This document shows positions 36,439 to 45,708 of a stretch of 64,000 nt of DNA, piece after piece. The position numbers and the translations under genes were made by a program. The DNA lies in contig CAVXXB010000008.1 of assembly GCA_963765585.1 (NCBI GenBank), forward strand, positions 861,832 through 925,831. Reading direction: 5' to 3'. The notes beneath the pieces were generated by a model, which searched no databases, was not told where the DNA came from, and was given only the letters and a program-made list of their open reading frames with translations. Source of the stretch: CAVXXB01 sp963765585 (GTDB lineage: Bacteria; Calditrichota; Calditrichia; JAJRVZ01). Every line of letters starts with the position of its first letter. Within the stretch, counting starts at the first letter, position 1.

Positions 36439-37573
36439 TTTTATCGATGTAATAATTATTATTAAAAATACCGCCGCGCATGATATTAAACAGAGTATTT
36501 GAGTAATGCCGGAACAAATTCAGATTGTCATTGGTAAGTTGATTTGCATCGGCCTGTGCGAGCATTATTTTCAGATTTTCGGTGCTCTGGGATATCTCCG
36601 CAGAAATTATTTGTGAAATATTTTTATTTGTTTTTATCAAGTCTGCTAACTCGGCAATATCGGCTTGATCCTTATTAAGATCTGCGGCAATGACCCACTC
36701 TTTTTCTTTACCGGCTGCCAAATTAAAATCCGATTGCAACATATAAGCGCCACGCAGGGCTTTGACATCTACCTCCTGAATAACCGGCATACCGCGGCGG
36801 AATAAATCCAGTTGTGTTCCTGATAATAGAATATGTGTATTTTCAAGACCTGCAGACCAAACAACGGTGGCTTTAAGCGCTTCACTGGGTTCCGCTTTAT
36901 CGGTCGGAATGGAACTCAGCATATATAAACCCAGCCCGATATCTTCTATTAGTTCATTCTTCTTATAGCCATCAACCAGAGTACTGTATTCCAGTTGAAA
37001 TGCACGATTGACTCCCGATGGCAAAATATTCTGGATACCATCCATCATACTGATGGCAACCGGTTCAGTATTGTTATTTGTTATCCGAGATTCTTTAATA
37101 AAGCCAAAGCGGTCACAGTTCAACCAGGAGTAGCGAAAACATAAACCCAGATCCTGATTCACTTCCTCAAAAATGACCTTATTGCCTATAATATTTTTGT
37201 AAATATTTCTCTCAGATTTATAAATACCGTAATATTTAGACGAAAATGGCTCCCAGAGGTAATTCTTCCCATCCTTGCTCATAAGTACAATTGTTTTACT
37301 TCCGGTAACTTCCTGAGAATCATTAATTCGATCATCAGTATAATAGGGGAAGAGTGCATCATCCGGACTACGCCGCCCGGCTGACAATGATCCATTGCTG
37401 GAGATAAACATCCACAGATCAGAATCACTCACGATATTCATGAAGAAAGGCGACATCAAATCATAATTGGATATTTTATAATATTTTTCATTGGCGATTG
37501 TGACAATTTCGCCCTGCACTGTTTTTGGTTCAGTATTAAGAGTGCTATTCCGGATATGGATAACTTCTGACAT
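36371..37573 (-). CDS. Large putative carbohydrate-active protein, N-terminal part (frameshifted)
   Basis: About 400 residues, beta-rich, resembling the N-terminal sandwich of GH94-type phosphorylases: SNGSLSAGRRSPDDALFPYY, DRINDSQEVTGSKTIVLM and ESRITNNNTEPVAISMMDG. Family-like sequence ends at NKQIAAE, followed by ICSIY and a stop. The overlapping frame continues YAVFIEELPDQ, so one extra base near 36388 splits the gene. Start chosen at MSEVIHIRN (GGAG 11 bases upstream) rather than an in-frame TTG farther out. Confidence 0.6.
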   Translation of the reverse strand: MSEVIHIRNSTLNTEPKTVQGEIVTIANEKYYKISNYDLMSPFFMNIVSDSDLWMFISSNGSLSAGRRSPDDALFPYYTDDRINDSQEVTGSKTIVLMSKDGKNYLWEPFSSKYYGIYKSERNIYKNIIGNKVIFEEVNQDLGLCFRYSWLNCDRFGFIKESRITNNNTEPVAISMMDGIQNILPSGVNRAFQLEYSTLVDGYKKNELIEDIGLGLYMLSSIPTDKAEPSEALKATVVWSAGLENTHILLSGTQLDLFRRGMPVIQEVDVKALRGAYMLQSDFNLAAGKEKEWVIAADLNKDQADIAELADLIKTNKNISQIISAEISQSTENLKIMLAQADANQLTNDNLNLFRHYSNTLFNIMRGGIFNNNYYIDKNDFRDFISATNKQIAAEICSIY

Positions 37574-38059
37574 TTTTAGTATTACTCCATCTATTGGTAT
37601 CAAATATTCTGCTTGTAATTTTTCTCAAACGTATACTAAGCATTAGCTGGCATTACTTACTGCATATCAAATATTAAACACAAGTGAACTTTTTTTGCTC
37701 AGTATCCGTTTTGAATATTTTACAGACCGGAAATATCATTATTACATTTTAATTTATGAAATATTGAAAGATTCGGGAAAGGCTTATTTTCCATTTCTAA
37801 TTTTCAGTTAATTTACTAAAAGAGCCCGAAATGAAAAATTTTTCTAAAAATGTTTTTTCAGTATAAGAAACTACGGCTAATATACCATCCTTACGATTTA
37901 GTTCAGTAAAGTTATTTCGTATTTTATAAAACCGGTGGAGAAATTATTCGGAACGGTGTGTATATCCATGTGCGTCGGTGAATCTTTCTTATCGGATGCA
38001 CATGAAACCACTTGAATTGATCACATTGAGAGCAAAAATACTTTCACATGAATTTCTGT
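37574..38059. other. AT-rich intergenic region, no gene seen
   Basis: About 486 bases between the kinase gene (upstream in minus direction) and the large carbohydrate-active protein gene. No open frame, hairpin or known repeat stands out. It probably contains the promoter of the glucan genes downstream, but no operator could be assigned. Confidence 0.5.
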
Positions 38060-38764
38060 TTACCTTTTTTTTATCCTGTCGCGAATATCCAGTAGATCTT
38101 TCATGATATGATATAAATTACCCTGCCATTCTTTTGTACCGAAACTATCATGCAATTGCTTATACATCGAATACAGTTCTTTGTATACAGAATGATTTTC
38201 GGCGATGGGTGTATATTCAGTGTCCACTCCGGTCATTTTCTTTTGTGCTTCCGCAACATATTTGTATCCGCCGGAGTCGGCCCCTGCTGCAACTGCGGCA
38301 AATATGCCCGCTCCAAGTGCCGGGGTTTGTTCACTGCGGGATACCTTCATCGGCCGGCCGGTAATATCAGCATAAATCTGCATCAGTAATGGATTTTTAA
38401 CTGCTAATCCGCCGCAGTTTACAACTTCATCTATAGCCACACCATTTTCCTCAATATTATCAATTATGGCCAGTGCGCCAAATGCGGTGGCTTCAATGAG
38501 AGCCCGGTATATTTCATGAACCTGGGTATGGAGAGTTTGACCAAGTATCAATCCACTTAGCCGAACATCAACCAAGATCGTGCGATTGCCGTTATTCCAA
38601 TCCAGTGCAAGCAAGCCGCTTTCACCAGGTTTTAAATCTGCCGCCAGTTCATTCAGGTTTTTAAATTTCTCATCGGTAGTCCTGCCATATTTTTCAGGAA
38701 CCAGATTATTAACAAACCATAAAAAGATATCGCCCAACCGCTGATTGCCCGGCTTCAATACCAT
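38060..38764 (-). CDS. FGGY-family carbohydrate kinase (ribulokinase-like), C-terminal part
   Basis: C-terminal FGGY domain: FLWFVNNLVPEKYG, LLALDWNNGNRTILVDVRLSG, the ATP-site NCGGLAVKNPLLMQIYADITG and EQTPALGAGIFAAVAAG. Real coding begins at about 38732; the first residues (MVLKPGNQRLG) are out of frame. A CCC run at 38732-38734 is the break: with two C instead of three the protein reads QSAVGDIFLWF. Confidence 0.88.
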   Translation of the reverse strand: MVLKPGNQRLGDIFLWFVNNLVPEKYGRTTDEKFKNLNELAADLKPGESGLLALDWNNGNRTILVDVRLSGLILGQTLHTQVHEIYRALIEATAFGALAIIDNIEENGVAIDEVVNCGGLAVKNPLLMQIYADITGRPMKVSRSEQTPALGAGIFAAVAAGADSGGYKYVAEAQKKMTGVDTEYTPIAENHSVYKELYSMYKQLHDSFGTKEWQGNLYHIMKDLLDIRDRIKKR

Positions 38765-39758
38765 AATAACCGCCCATCACCGAATCATTGGCAATACCGC
38801 AGACCCCAGGTATATCGGCGAGTTCTTTGTTATTTGGCCAAACCATAATATCACAGGTGCTTGTGCCCAGAATTTTTACCAGCGTTCCTGTATTTATTCC
38901 AGCACCAACGGCCCCCATATGGGCATCAAACGCACCAACCGCAACAGCTACCTCTGTAGACAATCCCAGTTTTTCTGCCCATTCCGGTGAAAGATTTCCC
39001 GCTTTTTCTTCGGCCGCATATGCTGTAGAATAAAGACGGTCTCTCAGTTTTCCAAGGGCCGGTGAAAGGGATGCTAAAAATTCGATATCTGGCAAGCCAC
39101 CCCACTGTGAATTATAAAGTGCCTTATGACCGGCGGCACATACGCTGCGCTTGAGACGCGCGGGACCTGTATCACCAATTAATACCGCCGGAATCCAGTC
39201 ACATATTTCAACAAAACTGTGTGCAGATTCAAAGACTTCCGGTGCAACATTCAAACAATGCCATATCTTACTCCAAAACCACTCCGATGAGTAGGTACCA
39301 CCCACCTTTGCTAAATATTCCGGTCGTAATCTGCCCGCTTCTTCCGTTATTCTTTTTGCCTCATCAAAACTGGTGTGGTCTTTCCATAGCCATACCATTG
39401 CCGCAGCATTATTTTTAAATTGTGGCAAAAAACATAATGGCTTCCCCTGTTTGTCGACGGGCATGGGACTGCTGCCGGTCGTATCAACTCCAATTCCGAT
39501 AATATTTTCCGGATTAAAATTTTCATCTGTTTTGGCAGCATTCTTGATCGCCTGTTTGATTGTAATTTCAATGCCTTCGATATAATCAGCTGGATTTTGT
39601 CGTGCCAGATTCGGATCAGTTGTATCAACAATAACTCCGGCCTCTCCTGAGGGATACATAAATACATGGCTTGCCAGTTCTTGCCCGTCAGAAGTTCTGA
39701 TAATAAGCGAACGGCATGAATTTGTGCCAAAATCCAATCCAATGACAAAGGTGTTCAT
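38709..39758 (-). CDS. araB: FGGY-family carbohydrate kinase (ribulokinase-like), N-terminal part (frameshifted)
   Basis: ATP-dependent sugar kinase; the sequence follows L-ribulokinase (AraB): VIGLDFGTNSCRSLII phosphate loop, GIGVDTTGSSPMPVDKQG, KNNAAAMVWLWKDHTS, GGTYSSEWFWSKI, AVAVGAFDAHMGAVGAG with the catalytic Asp, and LGTSTCDIMVW. Ribulokinase phosphorylates ribulose before its epimerisation to xylulose-5-phosphate. No araA or araD is in the window, so the substrate could differ. With the C part the protein would be about 560 residues, as for AraB. The start has AGGA six bases upstream. The aminotransferase gene lies upstream, 119 bases away. Confidence 0.88.
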   Translation of the reverse strand: MNTFVIGLDFGTNSCRSLIIRTSDGQELASHVFMYPSGEAGVIVDTTDPNLARQNPADYIEGIEITIKQAIKNAAKTDENFNPENIIGIGVDTTGSSPMPVDKQGKPLCFLPQFKNNAAAMVWLWKDHTSFDEAKRITEEAGRLRPEYLAKVGGTYSSEWFWSKIWHCLNVAPEVFESAHSFVEICDWIPAVLIGDTGPARLKRSVCAAGHKALYNSQWGGLPDIEFLASLSPALGKLRDRLYSTAYAAEEKAGNLSPEWAEKLGLSTEVAVAVGAFDAHMGAVGAGINTGTLVKILGTSTCDIMVWPNNKELADIPGVCGIANDSVMGGYYGIEAGQSAVGRYLFMVC

Positions 39759-39877
39759 ATTATGTCCTAAAATTATTTTGGTTTAATTACAGAAGGATAA
39801 CTCGGTACTTGGTACTCGGAACTCGCAATTGGTACTATTCAGAATCTTCACATTGTGCAGTTTAAATGTAATACGAA

Positions 39878-41005
39878 TTAGTAAATTTTATTCAGAGTTT
39901 CTTCCAGACGGTTTACAGTTTGTTCAATATTTCCAAGCTTATCCAATCCGAATAAACCAATCCGGAATGTTTGAAAATCTTCAGGTTCATTACACTTTAG
40001 AGGTACACCTGCCGCTATCTGCACACCCGCTTGAGCAAATTTTTTGCCGGTCTGAATTTCTTTATCATTCGTATAACTTACCACTACGCTGGGCGCCTGA
40101 AAACCCTCGCCGGCAACACTCTTAAATCCCTTGTCTGCCAGTAATTTTCTTACCTGATCGCCTAATTCCTGCTGTTTTTCCTTTATTTCACTAAAGCCAA
40201 ATCTCTCCGTCTCTTGCAGTACATCCCGGAATTTTGCCAGTGAATCCGTGGGCATGGTAGCATGATAGGCATGTCCGCCATTCTCATATGCCTGCATGAT
40301 CTGGTGCCATTTAAGCAAATCACAGGCGAAACTGCTGCTTGTTGTTGATTCCATTTTTTTTGTGGCCGCAGCATTCAGCATCACCAACCCGCAGCAAGGT
40401 GAACCACTCCAGCCCTTTTGCGGTGCACTGATCAAAACATCAACCCCACTGGCCTGCATATCCACCCAGGTCGTACCTGAAGCAATACAATCCAGTACAA
40501 ATAGACCGTCAACAGAATGCACGGCATCTGCCACTTGCTGGATATAGTCATCCGGTAAAATAAGACCAGCGGAGGTTTCCACATGCGGTGCAAATACAAT
40601 CTCCGGTTTTTCGGTTTTAATTGCATTTACGACCTCTTTAAGTGCCGCCGGAACCATGGCGGGATTGTCGTCATTGTCTGCCCGTACGGCCTTTAATACG
40701 GTTGTTTGCGAGGCAATATTTCCCATATCCAGAATTTGTGACCAACGAAAGCTAAACCAGCCATTCCGTATAATCAGACAGTTCGCATTATTGGCCAGCT
40801 GACGTGCAACTGCTTCCATAGCAAATGTTCCACTGCCCGGAACAACTACCACTGTCTGCGCTTTATAGGCCTTTTTTAATATTCGTGATATGTCATTCAT
40901 TACTCCCTGAAACCTTTTGGACATATGGTTTAGGGCACGATCTGTGTATACTACAGAATACTCGAGTAGTCCGCCGGGATCGACTGTGGATTGCTTCATA
41001 AGCAT
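39878..41005 (-). CDS. Class V PLP aminotransferase (alanine-glyoxylate/serine-pyruvate type)
   Basis: 375 residues. Fold-type I features: VVVVPGSGTFAMEAVARQL for phosphate binding, APHVETSAGLILPDDY, the cofactor Asp in FVLDCIASGTTWVDM, and the PLP lysine in LISAPQKGWSGSPCCGLVML. The closing FRIGLFGLDKLGNIEQTVNR is the family C terminus. It converts glyoxylate or another 2-oxo acid to the amino acid. The first ATG has GGAG six bases upstream. Genes on both sides are on the same strand (Gfo/Idh/MocA upstream, kinase downstream), but the gaps exceed 100 bases and contain repeats. Confidence 0.88.
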   Translation of the reverse strand: MLMKQSTVDPGGLLEYSVVYTDRALNHMSKRFQGVMNDISRILKKAYKAQTVVVVPGSGTFAMEAVARQLANNANCLIIRNGWFSFRWSQILDMGNIASQTTVLKAVRADNDDNPAMVPAALKEVVNAIKTEKPEIVFAPHVETSAGLILPDDYIQQVADAVHSVDGLFVLDCIASGTTWVDMQASGVDVLISAPQKGWSGSPCCGLVMLNAAATKKMESTTSSSFACDLLKWHQIMQAYENGGHAYHATMPTDSLAKFRDVLQETERFGFSEIKEKQQELGDQVRKLLADKGFKSVAGEGFQAPSVVVSYTNDKEIQTGKKFAQAGVQIAAGVPLKCNEPEDFQTFRIGLFGLDKLGNIEQTVNRLEETLNKIY

Positions 41006-41260
41006 TTATTGCTCCATATTTTAAAGGTCCTGCAGTGGAAATAATTCCCTGGGAAGAATTATTCATAACCACTAAGTCACAAAGACACAGGAAATTAGAG
41101 ATTAGGGATTAGGGATTAGAGATTGGTAATTGGTAATTGCAAATTGTGAATAGCCATCTCAAATTTTCTCATCTCTCATCTCTCATTTCAAATTTCTAAT
41201 TTTTAATCCGTGCCTTCGAGTCTTAGTGGTAAAATTTGTAAACTAGTCAGATTCGTAAAA
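41006..41260. repeat. Repeat-filled gap, ACCACTAAG-type inverted ends with an AT microrepeat core
   Basis: ACCACTAAGTCACAAAGACA from 41068 and GTGCCTTCGAGTCTTAGTGGT ending at 41230 are inverse to each other. Between them lie GATTAGGGATTAGGGATTAG and ATTGGTAATTGGTAATTGC followed by CTCATCTCTCATCTCTCAT. No gene. Confidence 0.7.
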
Positions 41261-42040
41261 CTAAATCTTTGGTTCCCAACCAGGTTCGTAATCACGACCC
41301 CAGAATTTTTTCATCATGGCCTCATCATTTTTAATATGGCCATTCTTGTTATCTATTTTTAACACCTGTTCAGTTTTCCATGCCACATTTGATAAAAGCA
41401 GCATGGTCACACTTATCTGACCTTCTTCAATCGGGGAATGCAGTTTCTCTCCATTCCGGATTGCGTTTATAAGATTCTGAAAATGTTTATCGGTCATCGG
41501 ACCACCGCCACCCAAGCCTGTGGTTTCATCTTTTTGCTCTTTTACATATTCGAATGTCTTTTTATCGTCATTATTGTAAATTTCATACCCATTGCGGTCA
41601 ATCAGCATGGCACCTGTGGTTCCGTGAATAGTTGCTCCCCGGCCCCTTTTATAGTAGGTAAGATTATTACAACTCTTGCCTTCCCAGGTAATCATTTTAT
41701 CATCATATTTAAATGAAGTAACCAGCGTATCATAGAACTCCCAGTCATCCTTAAAATGAAACCGGCCGCCGGTTGCCGTAATTTCATTTGGATAGTTCAC
41801 ATCCAGTGCCCAGCGGCAGAGATCCACTTCATGGGTCGCATTGTTTAATGTTTCCCCGGTTCCCCAGTGCCAGAACCAATGCCAGTTATAGGGATGAACA
41901 TTATCCATATAGGGTTTTCTGGGGGCCGGACCCTGCCACAGATCCCAATCCAGATAATCCGGGACTGGTACTGGTTTGCCCACGCCAATAGATTTGCGAT
42001 TGTTGCTGTACCAGGCTTTACCCATATATGGACGTTCCAA
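41261..42040 (-). CDS. Tat-exported Gfo/Idh/MocA oxidoreductase, C-terminal part
   Basis: The C-terminal substrate domain of a Gfo/Idh/MocA protein of the planctomycete/FCB type: KAWYSNNRKSIGVGKPVPVP, LDWDLWQGPAPRKPY, HPYNWHWFWHWGTGETLNN, THEVDLCRWALDVNYP and the closing MMKKFWGRDYEPGWEPKI. Out of frame with the N-terminal part; the junction is near 42033-42037 where one extra base follows VIG (joined reading VIGRPYMGKAW). The apparent TTG start (MERPYMG) is an artefact of the break. Confidence 0.87.
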   Translation of the reverse strand: MERPYMGKAWYSNNRKSIGVGKPVPVPDYLDWDLWQGPAPRKPYMDNVHPYNWHWFWHWGTGETLNNATHEVDLCRWALDVNYPNEITATGGRFHFKDDWEFYDTLVTSFKYDDKMITWEGKSCNNLTYYKRGRGATIHGTTGAMLIDRNGYEIYNNDDKKTFEYVKEQKDETTGLGGGGPMTDKHFQNLINAIRNGEKLHSPIEEGQISVTMLLLSNVAWKTEQVLKIDNKNGHIKNDEAMMKKFWGRDYEPGWEPKI

Positions 42041-42593
42041 TCACCCCATCCCGGATCTTTTGAATTGCCTCGATGGTATGGATTGATGAGCGCTGTTGAT
42101 TACCCATTTGAATCAGTGTATCATATTTTTTCTGCGCTTTGAGCAGCATTTCCCCTTCGGCCGGATTATGACTACTGGGTTTTTCAAGGTATACATGTTT
42201 ACCAGCCTGTAGGCCCATAAGGGCCATGGGCGCATGCCAGTGTTCCGGTGTAGCAATTGTGATCGCATCAACATCTTTTAATTCCAGCAATTTCCGGATA
42301 TCTTTTTCCTTAACCGGAAGTTGTCCGAATTTTTTTTGTACATTTACTGACGCCTTCTCTATATAGCGGCTATCCACATCGCATATATGCGATACCACAG
42401 CATTCTCACACACTGAAATTGAAGCGATATGACTTGCACCCCGACTGCGCACACCGACCACTGCAAAATTGAGACGGTCATTGGCACCGATGATCCGGGC
42501 ATAACTTTTTGCCGTTAACACACCGGCACCAAGCGTTACTCCGAGTCCAGAGATTGACGAGTTTTTAATAAATTTTCTGCGAGTTACATTCAT
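42018..42593 (-). CDS. Tat-exported Gfo/Idh/MocA oxidoreductase, N-terminal part (frameshifted)
   Basis: The start carries a twin-arginine signal (NVTRRKFIKNSSISGLGVTL) so the folded, cofactor-loaded enzyme goes to the periplasm. The Rossmann domain follows: RLNFAVVGVRSRGASHI, DVDAITIATPEHWHA and the catalytic lysine in AGKHVYLEKPSSHNPAEG. GGAG stands six bases before the ATG and overlaps the stop of the DUF1080 gene, so the two are translationally coupled. Known DUF1080 proteins act on 3-keto-glycosides, and Gfo/Idh enzymes make 3-keto sugars, so a shared oxidise-then-cleave job is a reasonable inference. Confidence 0.9.
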   Translation of the reverse strand: MNVTRRKFIKNSSISGLGVTLGAGVLTAKSYARIIGANDRLNFAVVGVRSRGASHIASISVCENAVVSHICDVDSRYIEKASVNVQKKFGQLPVKEKDIRKLLELKDVDAITIATPEHWHAPMALMGLQAGKHVYLEKPSSHNPAEGEMLLKAQKKYDTLIQMGNQQRSSIHTIEAIQKIRDGVIGTSIYG

Positions 42594-42596
42594 GTT

Positions 42597-43985
42597 TTAC
42601 TCCGATAAAATTTTTATTTTTATATTCTTAAACGAAACCTGATCACCATGATCCTGCAGCAGGATATGACCTTCCGGTAATTCGCCAAAACCCGGCCATA
42701 CATGATATTTACTTCGGGCAACCAGTGCCCGCCATACCGGTGTGGCCCGCTCATACTCCACCACTTTTATACCGTTCAATATATGTTCCACATGTTTTCC
42801 GTTTGTTACGATTCGTGCCCGATTCCAGCCATACTGATTGAAACGCTTGTCACTTGATTCGGTTGGTACAAAATACTTTGCATTGGCAGGAATCAGATCA
42901 TACAATGATCCGAGGGTGCGATTACCATCAGTGCCCATTTTAGCATCCGGATGCAACTCATCATCAAGAATCTGGTATTCACAACCTATGGATGAACCCT
43001 TTCCACCATTAAGTTCTGTATCGACAAAATACTTTATACCACTATTGGCCCCTTTTGTCATTTTAAAGTCCAACTCAAGAATGAAATTAGCATATTTCTC
43101 AACTGTTACAATGTCACCGCCATGGGTTGATTCCTCGCCGGTTGATTTTTCAACCGATAATATGCCATCTTCTATGATCCAGCCCTTTTCAGGGAATTGA
43201 TCAAGCCGGGCGCCACGCCAGCCATTTGAAGTTTCGCCATCCCAGAGTAATTGCCATCCCTGTTGTTTTTCCCGATCTGTTAAATTGTTTTTTAAATAAC
43301 TGACTTGTTCAATCTTGTCATTGGGTGTTTTCTGGTATTTTTCCAGATCAGAAGTAAGAATTCGGATATTGCGAAACCGGACCTTTTTCCCGACCAGTTC
43401 TTCACTGTTTATACTATGCACCTGAAGCGCGATAAATCCTTCCGGTGTCATATCATCTACCAGATCTGAGGTATGAATGCCGTTCAACCAGACACGAATA
43501 TTATTGCCGATAGCCTCTATACGGAATTTATTCCAATCTCCGTTTTGATAAGCGGATTTTGCATTTGGATTATATTCAAGATTATAAAGCCATCCTCTTC
43601 TGGCTTCATCATATATGCCTCCCGACCAGGCTCTGGGAGATGCGTCCAGTTCGATCTGATAACCATGCACCCGGCCGTTCATATAATCCGCTGAACTTAA
43701 ACTCCGAATCTGCACGCCGGAGTTTAGGCCATCATCCATTTTAACTTCATACTCCAGAATAAAATCTCCATACGTTTCCTTTGTAGCAAGAAATGAATTT
43801 GGTGTATTAAGGCGGCTGGTTCCCGCAATCGCATTATCCTCAATATTATATTCCGCTTTCCCATTCAGAATAACCCAATTATCAAGATCTTTACCATCAA
43901 AAAGTAATTCCCATTCCTGTGCCTGAGAATCACCATAAGAAAACATAATTAATATCAATAAACCAATGAATAATCTAATTTTCAT
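42597..43985 (-). CDS. Secreted protein with two DUF1080 (3-keto-disaccharide hydrolase-type) domains
   Basis: About 462 residues with a signal peptide (KIRLFIGLLILIMFSYGDSQ). Two concanavalin-like DUF1080 domains in tandem: the first from WELLFDGKDLDNWVILNG to KVRFRNIRIL, the second from GWQLLWDGETSNGWRGARLD to SFKNIKIKIL. Both have the family's LEYEVKMDDGLNSGVQIR / LELDFKMTKGANSGIKYF strand pair. Probably a periplasmic hydrolase or binding protein for 3-keto-glycosides. The start is placed at the second ATG, because GGAGG lies six bases before it but touches the first ATG (43991). The next gene (Gfo/Idh/MocA) begins three bases after its stop. Confidence 0.87.
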   Translation of the reverse strand: MKIRLFIGLLILIMFSYGDSQAQEWELLFDGKDLDNWVILNGKAEYNIEDNAIAGTSRLNTPNSFLATKETYGDFILEYEVKMDDGLNSGVQIRSLSSADYMNGRVHGYQIELDASPRAWSGGIYDEARRGWLYNLEYNPNAKSAYQNGDWNKFRIEAIGNNIRVWLNGIHTSDLVDDMTPEGFIALQVHSINSEELVGKKVRFRNIRILTSDLEKYQKTPNDKIEQVSYLKNNLTDREKQQGWQLLWDGETSNGWRGARLDQFPEKGWIIEDGILSVEKSTGEESTHGGDIVTVEKYANFILELDFKMTKGANSGIKYFVDTELNGGKGSSIGCEYQILDDELHPDAKMGTDGNRTLGSLYDLIPANAKYFVPTESSDKRFNQYGWNRARIVTNGKHVEHILNGIKVVEYERATPVWRALVARSKYHVWPGFGELPEGHILLQDHGDQVSFKNIKIKILSE

Positions 43986-44175
43986 TGTCATCCTCCATTC
44001 AATTTAGTTTTATTATGTAATATAATTGTTTCCGCAATAAAATTCTCGAATTTCAAATTTTTTTGAATTTTTATCAGAAAAATTGTAAATCCTTTCAATA
44101 TTGTAATGGAAAAAAGCTGCAGATAAGTAGAACTCAATATAAATAATTTAAATCAATTAAAGTATATTCTGCGAG

Positions 44176-45708
44176 GTGACCATTAAACCAATAAAAAACT
44201 ACCGTGGATTGATATTGGGTCTTCTGCTGTTTTTTTCAATTCTTTACCTTCTCCCGGAAACAGCGATGCCGCTAATGGCGCAACGCATGGCTGCTATCAC
44301 AGCTTTAATGGCCGTATGGTGGATAACTGAGGCCATTCCCATACCGGCGACAGCCCTGTTACCCATTGTATTATATCCTCTCATGAAAATTATGAAGACC
44401 GGAGATGTAACGGTTAACTATGGACATCATTTGGTCTTTTTGTTTTTAGGTGGATTTATTATTGCACTCACAATTGAGCGCTGGAATCTGCACAAACGAA
44501 TTGCCCTGGGTATTATAAATTTTATGGGCAATAATGAGCGCATGATTATCCTGGGATTTATGATCGCCACTGCCCTGCTTTCCATGTGGATTTCAAATAC
44601 GGCGACGACTATGATGATGATTCCCATCGCTCTGGCTATCATCTCACAATTTTCTGACGGAACCACAGAATCCTCATTCAGACGGGGAAAAAATAATTTT
44701 GCTCTGGCGCTAATGCTTGGTATCGCCTATTCTGCAAGTATTGGCGGGATAAGCACCTTAATTGGTACGCCGCCGAATGTGGTTTTTATAGGCATTCTTA
44801 AATCTAATTTTCCCGGCGCTCCGGAAATTAGTTTTTTGCAATGGATGATGTTTGCGCTTCCCTTTTCTTTGATTTTTTTGCCACTGGCCTGGTATTACCT
44901 GGTATTTATTGCAGCACCGGTAAAATCACCTAAAGAGAAACTGGATAAATCTTATATTACAGAACAAATTAGTGCGCTGGGTCCAATGAGTAAAGCCGAG
45001 CGGATAACACTGGTCATTTTCCTCATAACTGGAATATTGTGGATGTTTCGCAGTGATATTAATCTGGGCTCTGTCAAGATCACTGGTTGGTCCAGTTTAC
45101 TGGGCTTACAGGGATATGTGCACGACAGTACCGTAGCCATATTTATGGCCTTGATTACATTTATAATACCAGTCACCAATCCGGACAAAAGCAAAACTTT
45201 TTTAATGGAATGGCCCTATATGAAGAAGATCCCGTGGGGAATCTTATTACTTTTTGGTGGTGGATTTGCCATTGCCAATGGATTTCAGGAATCCGGTTTA
45301 ACCCAATGGCTTGGTGTCCAGTTGAGTGCCTTTGATCTGGTGCCTTTGATCATACTGATCATAATTATATGTTTGGTTACCACCCTCACGACTGAATTTG
45401 CATCCAATACCGCCATGGCATCGACTATTTTACCGATTATTGCCGGATTAGGCGTAGCGTTAAATATCAATCCCATAATACTGATGATCCCAGCAACGAT
45501 TTCTTCGTCAACCGCATTCATGCTGCCAGTCGCCACTCCACCAAATGCGATTGTATTTGGCAGCGGCTACATTCGAATCAAAGATATGGTAAAAATAGGT
45601 ATTGCAATGAACATTATCGGACTCATCCTGATTACATTATTCATGTACACCACAGCCGAATATATTTTTGGGTTTGAGTGGCAGGGTCTGCCAGGTTGGG
45701 CCAGGTAG
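44176..45708 (+). CDS. DASS/SLC13-family sodium:dicarboxylate symporter
   Basis: 510 residues, about 11-12 membrane helices. Both SNT signature motifs of the divalent anion:Na+ symporters are present: WISNTATTMMMIPIALAI near 130 and TEFASNTAMASTILPII near 415, with TLIGTPPNVVF and PVATPPNAIVFGSGYIR completing the two substrate hairpins. Likely substrates are succinate, malate, fumarate or sulfate-like anions. The GTG at 44176 is the only start-like codon near the family N terminus, but it has no properly spaced ribosome site, so the start is uncertain. Divergent from the DUF1080 operon; likely a separate unit. Confidence 0.92.
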   Translation: MTIKPIKNYRGLILGLLLFFSILYLLPETAMPLMAQRMAAITALMAVWWITEAIPIPATALLPIVLYPLMKIMKTGDVTVNYGHHLVFLFLGGFIIALTIERWNLHKRIALGIINFMGNNERMIILGFMIATALLSMWISNTATTMMMIPIALAIISQFSDGTTESSFRRGKNNFALALMLGIAYSASIGGISTLIGTPPNVVFIGILKSNFPGAPEISFLQWMMFALPFSLIFLPLAWYYLVFIAAPVKSPKEKLDKSYITEQISALGPMSKAERITLVIFLITGILWMFRSDINLGSVKITGWSSLLGLQGYVHDSTVAIFMALITFIIPVTNPDKSKTFLMEWPYMKKIPWGILLLFGGGFAIANGFQESGLTQWLGVQLSAFDLVPLIILIIIICLVTTLTTEFASNTAMASTILPIIAGLGVALNINPIILMIPATISSSTAFMLPVATPPNAIVFGSGYIRIKDMVKIGIAMNIIGLILITLFMYTTAEYIFGFEWQGLPGWAR

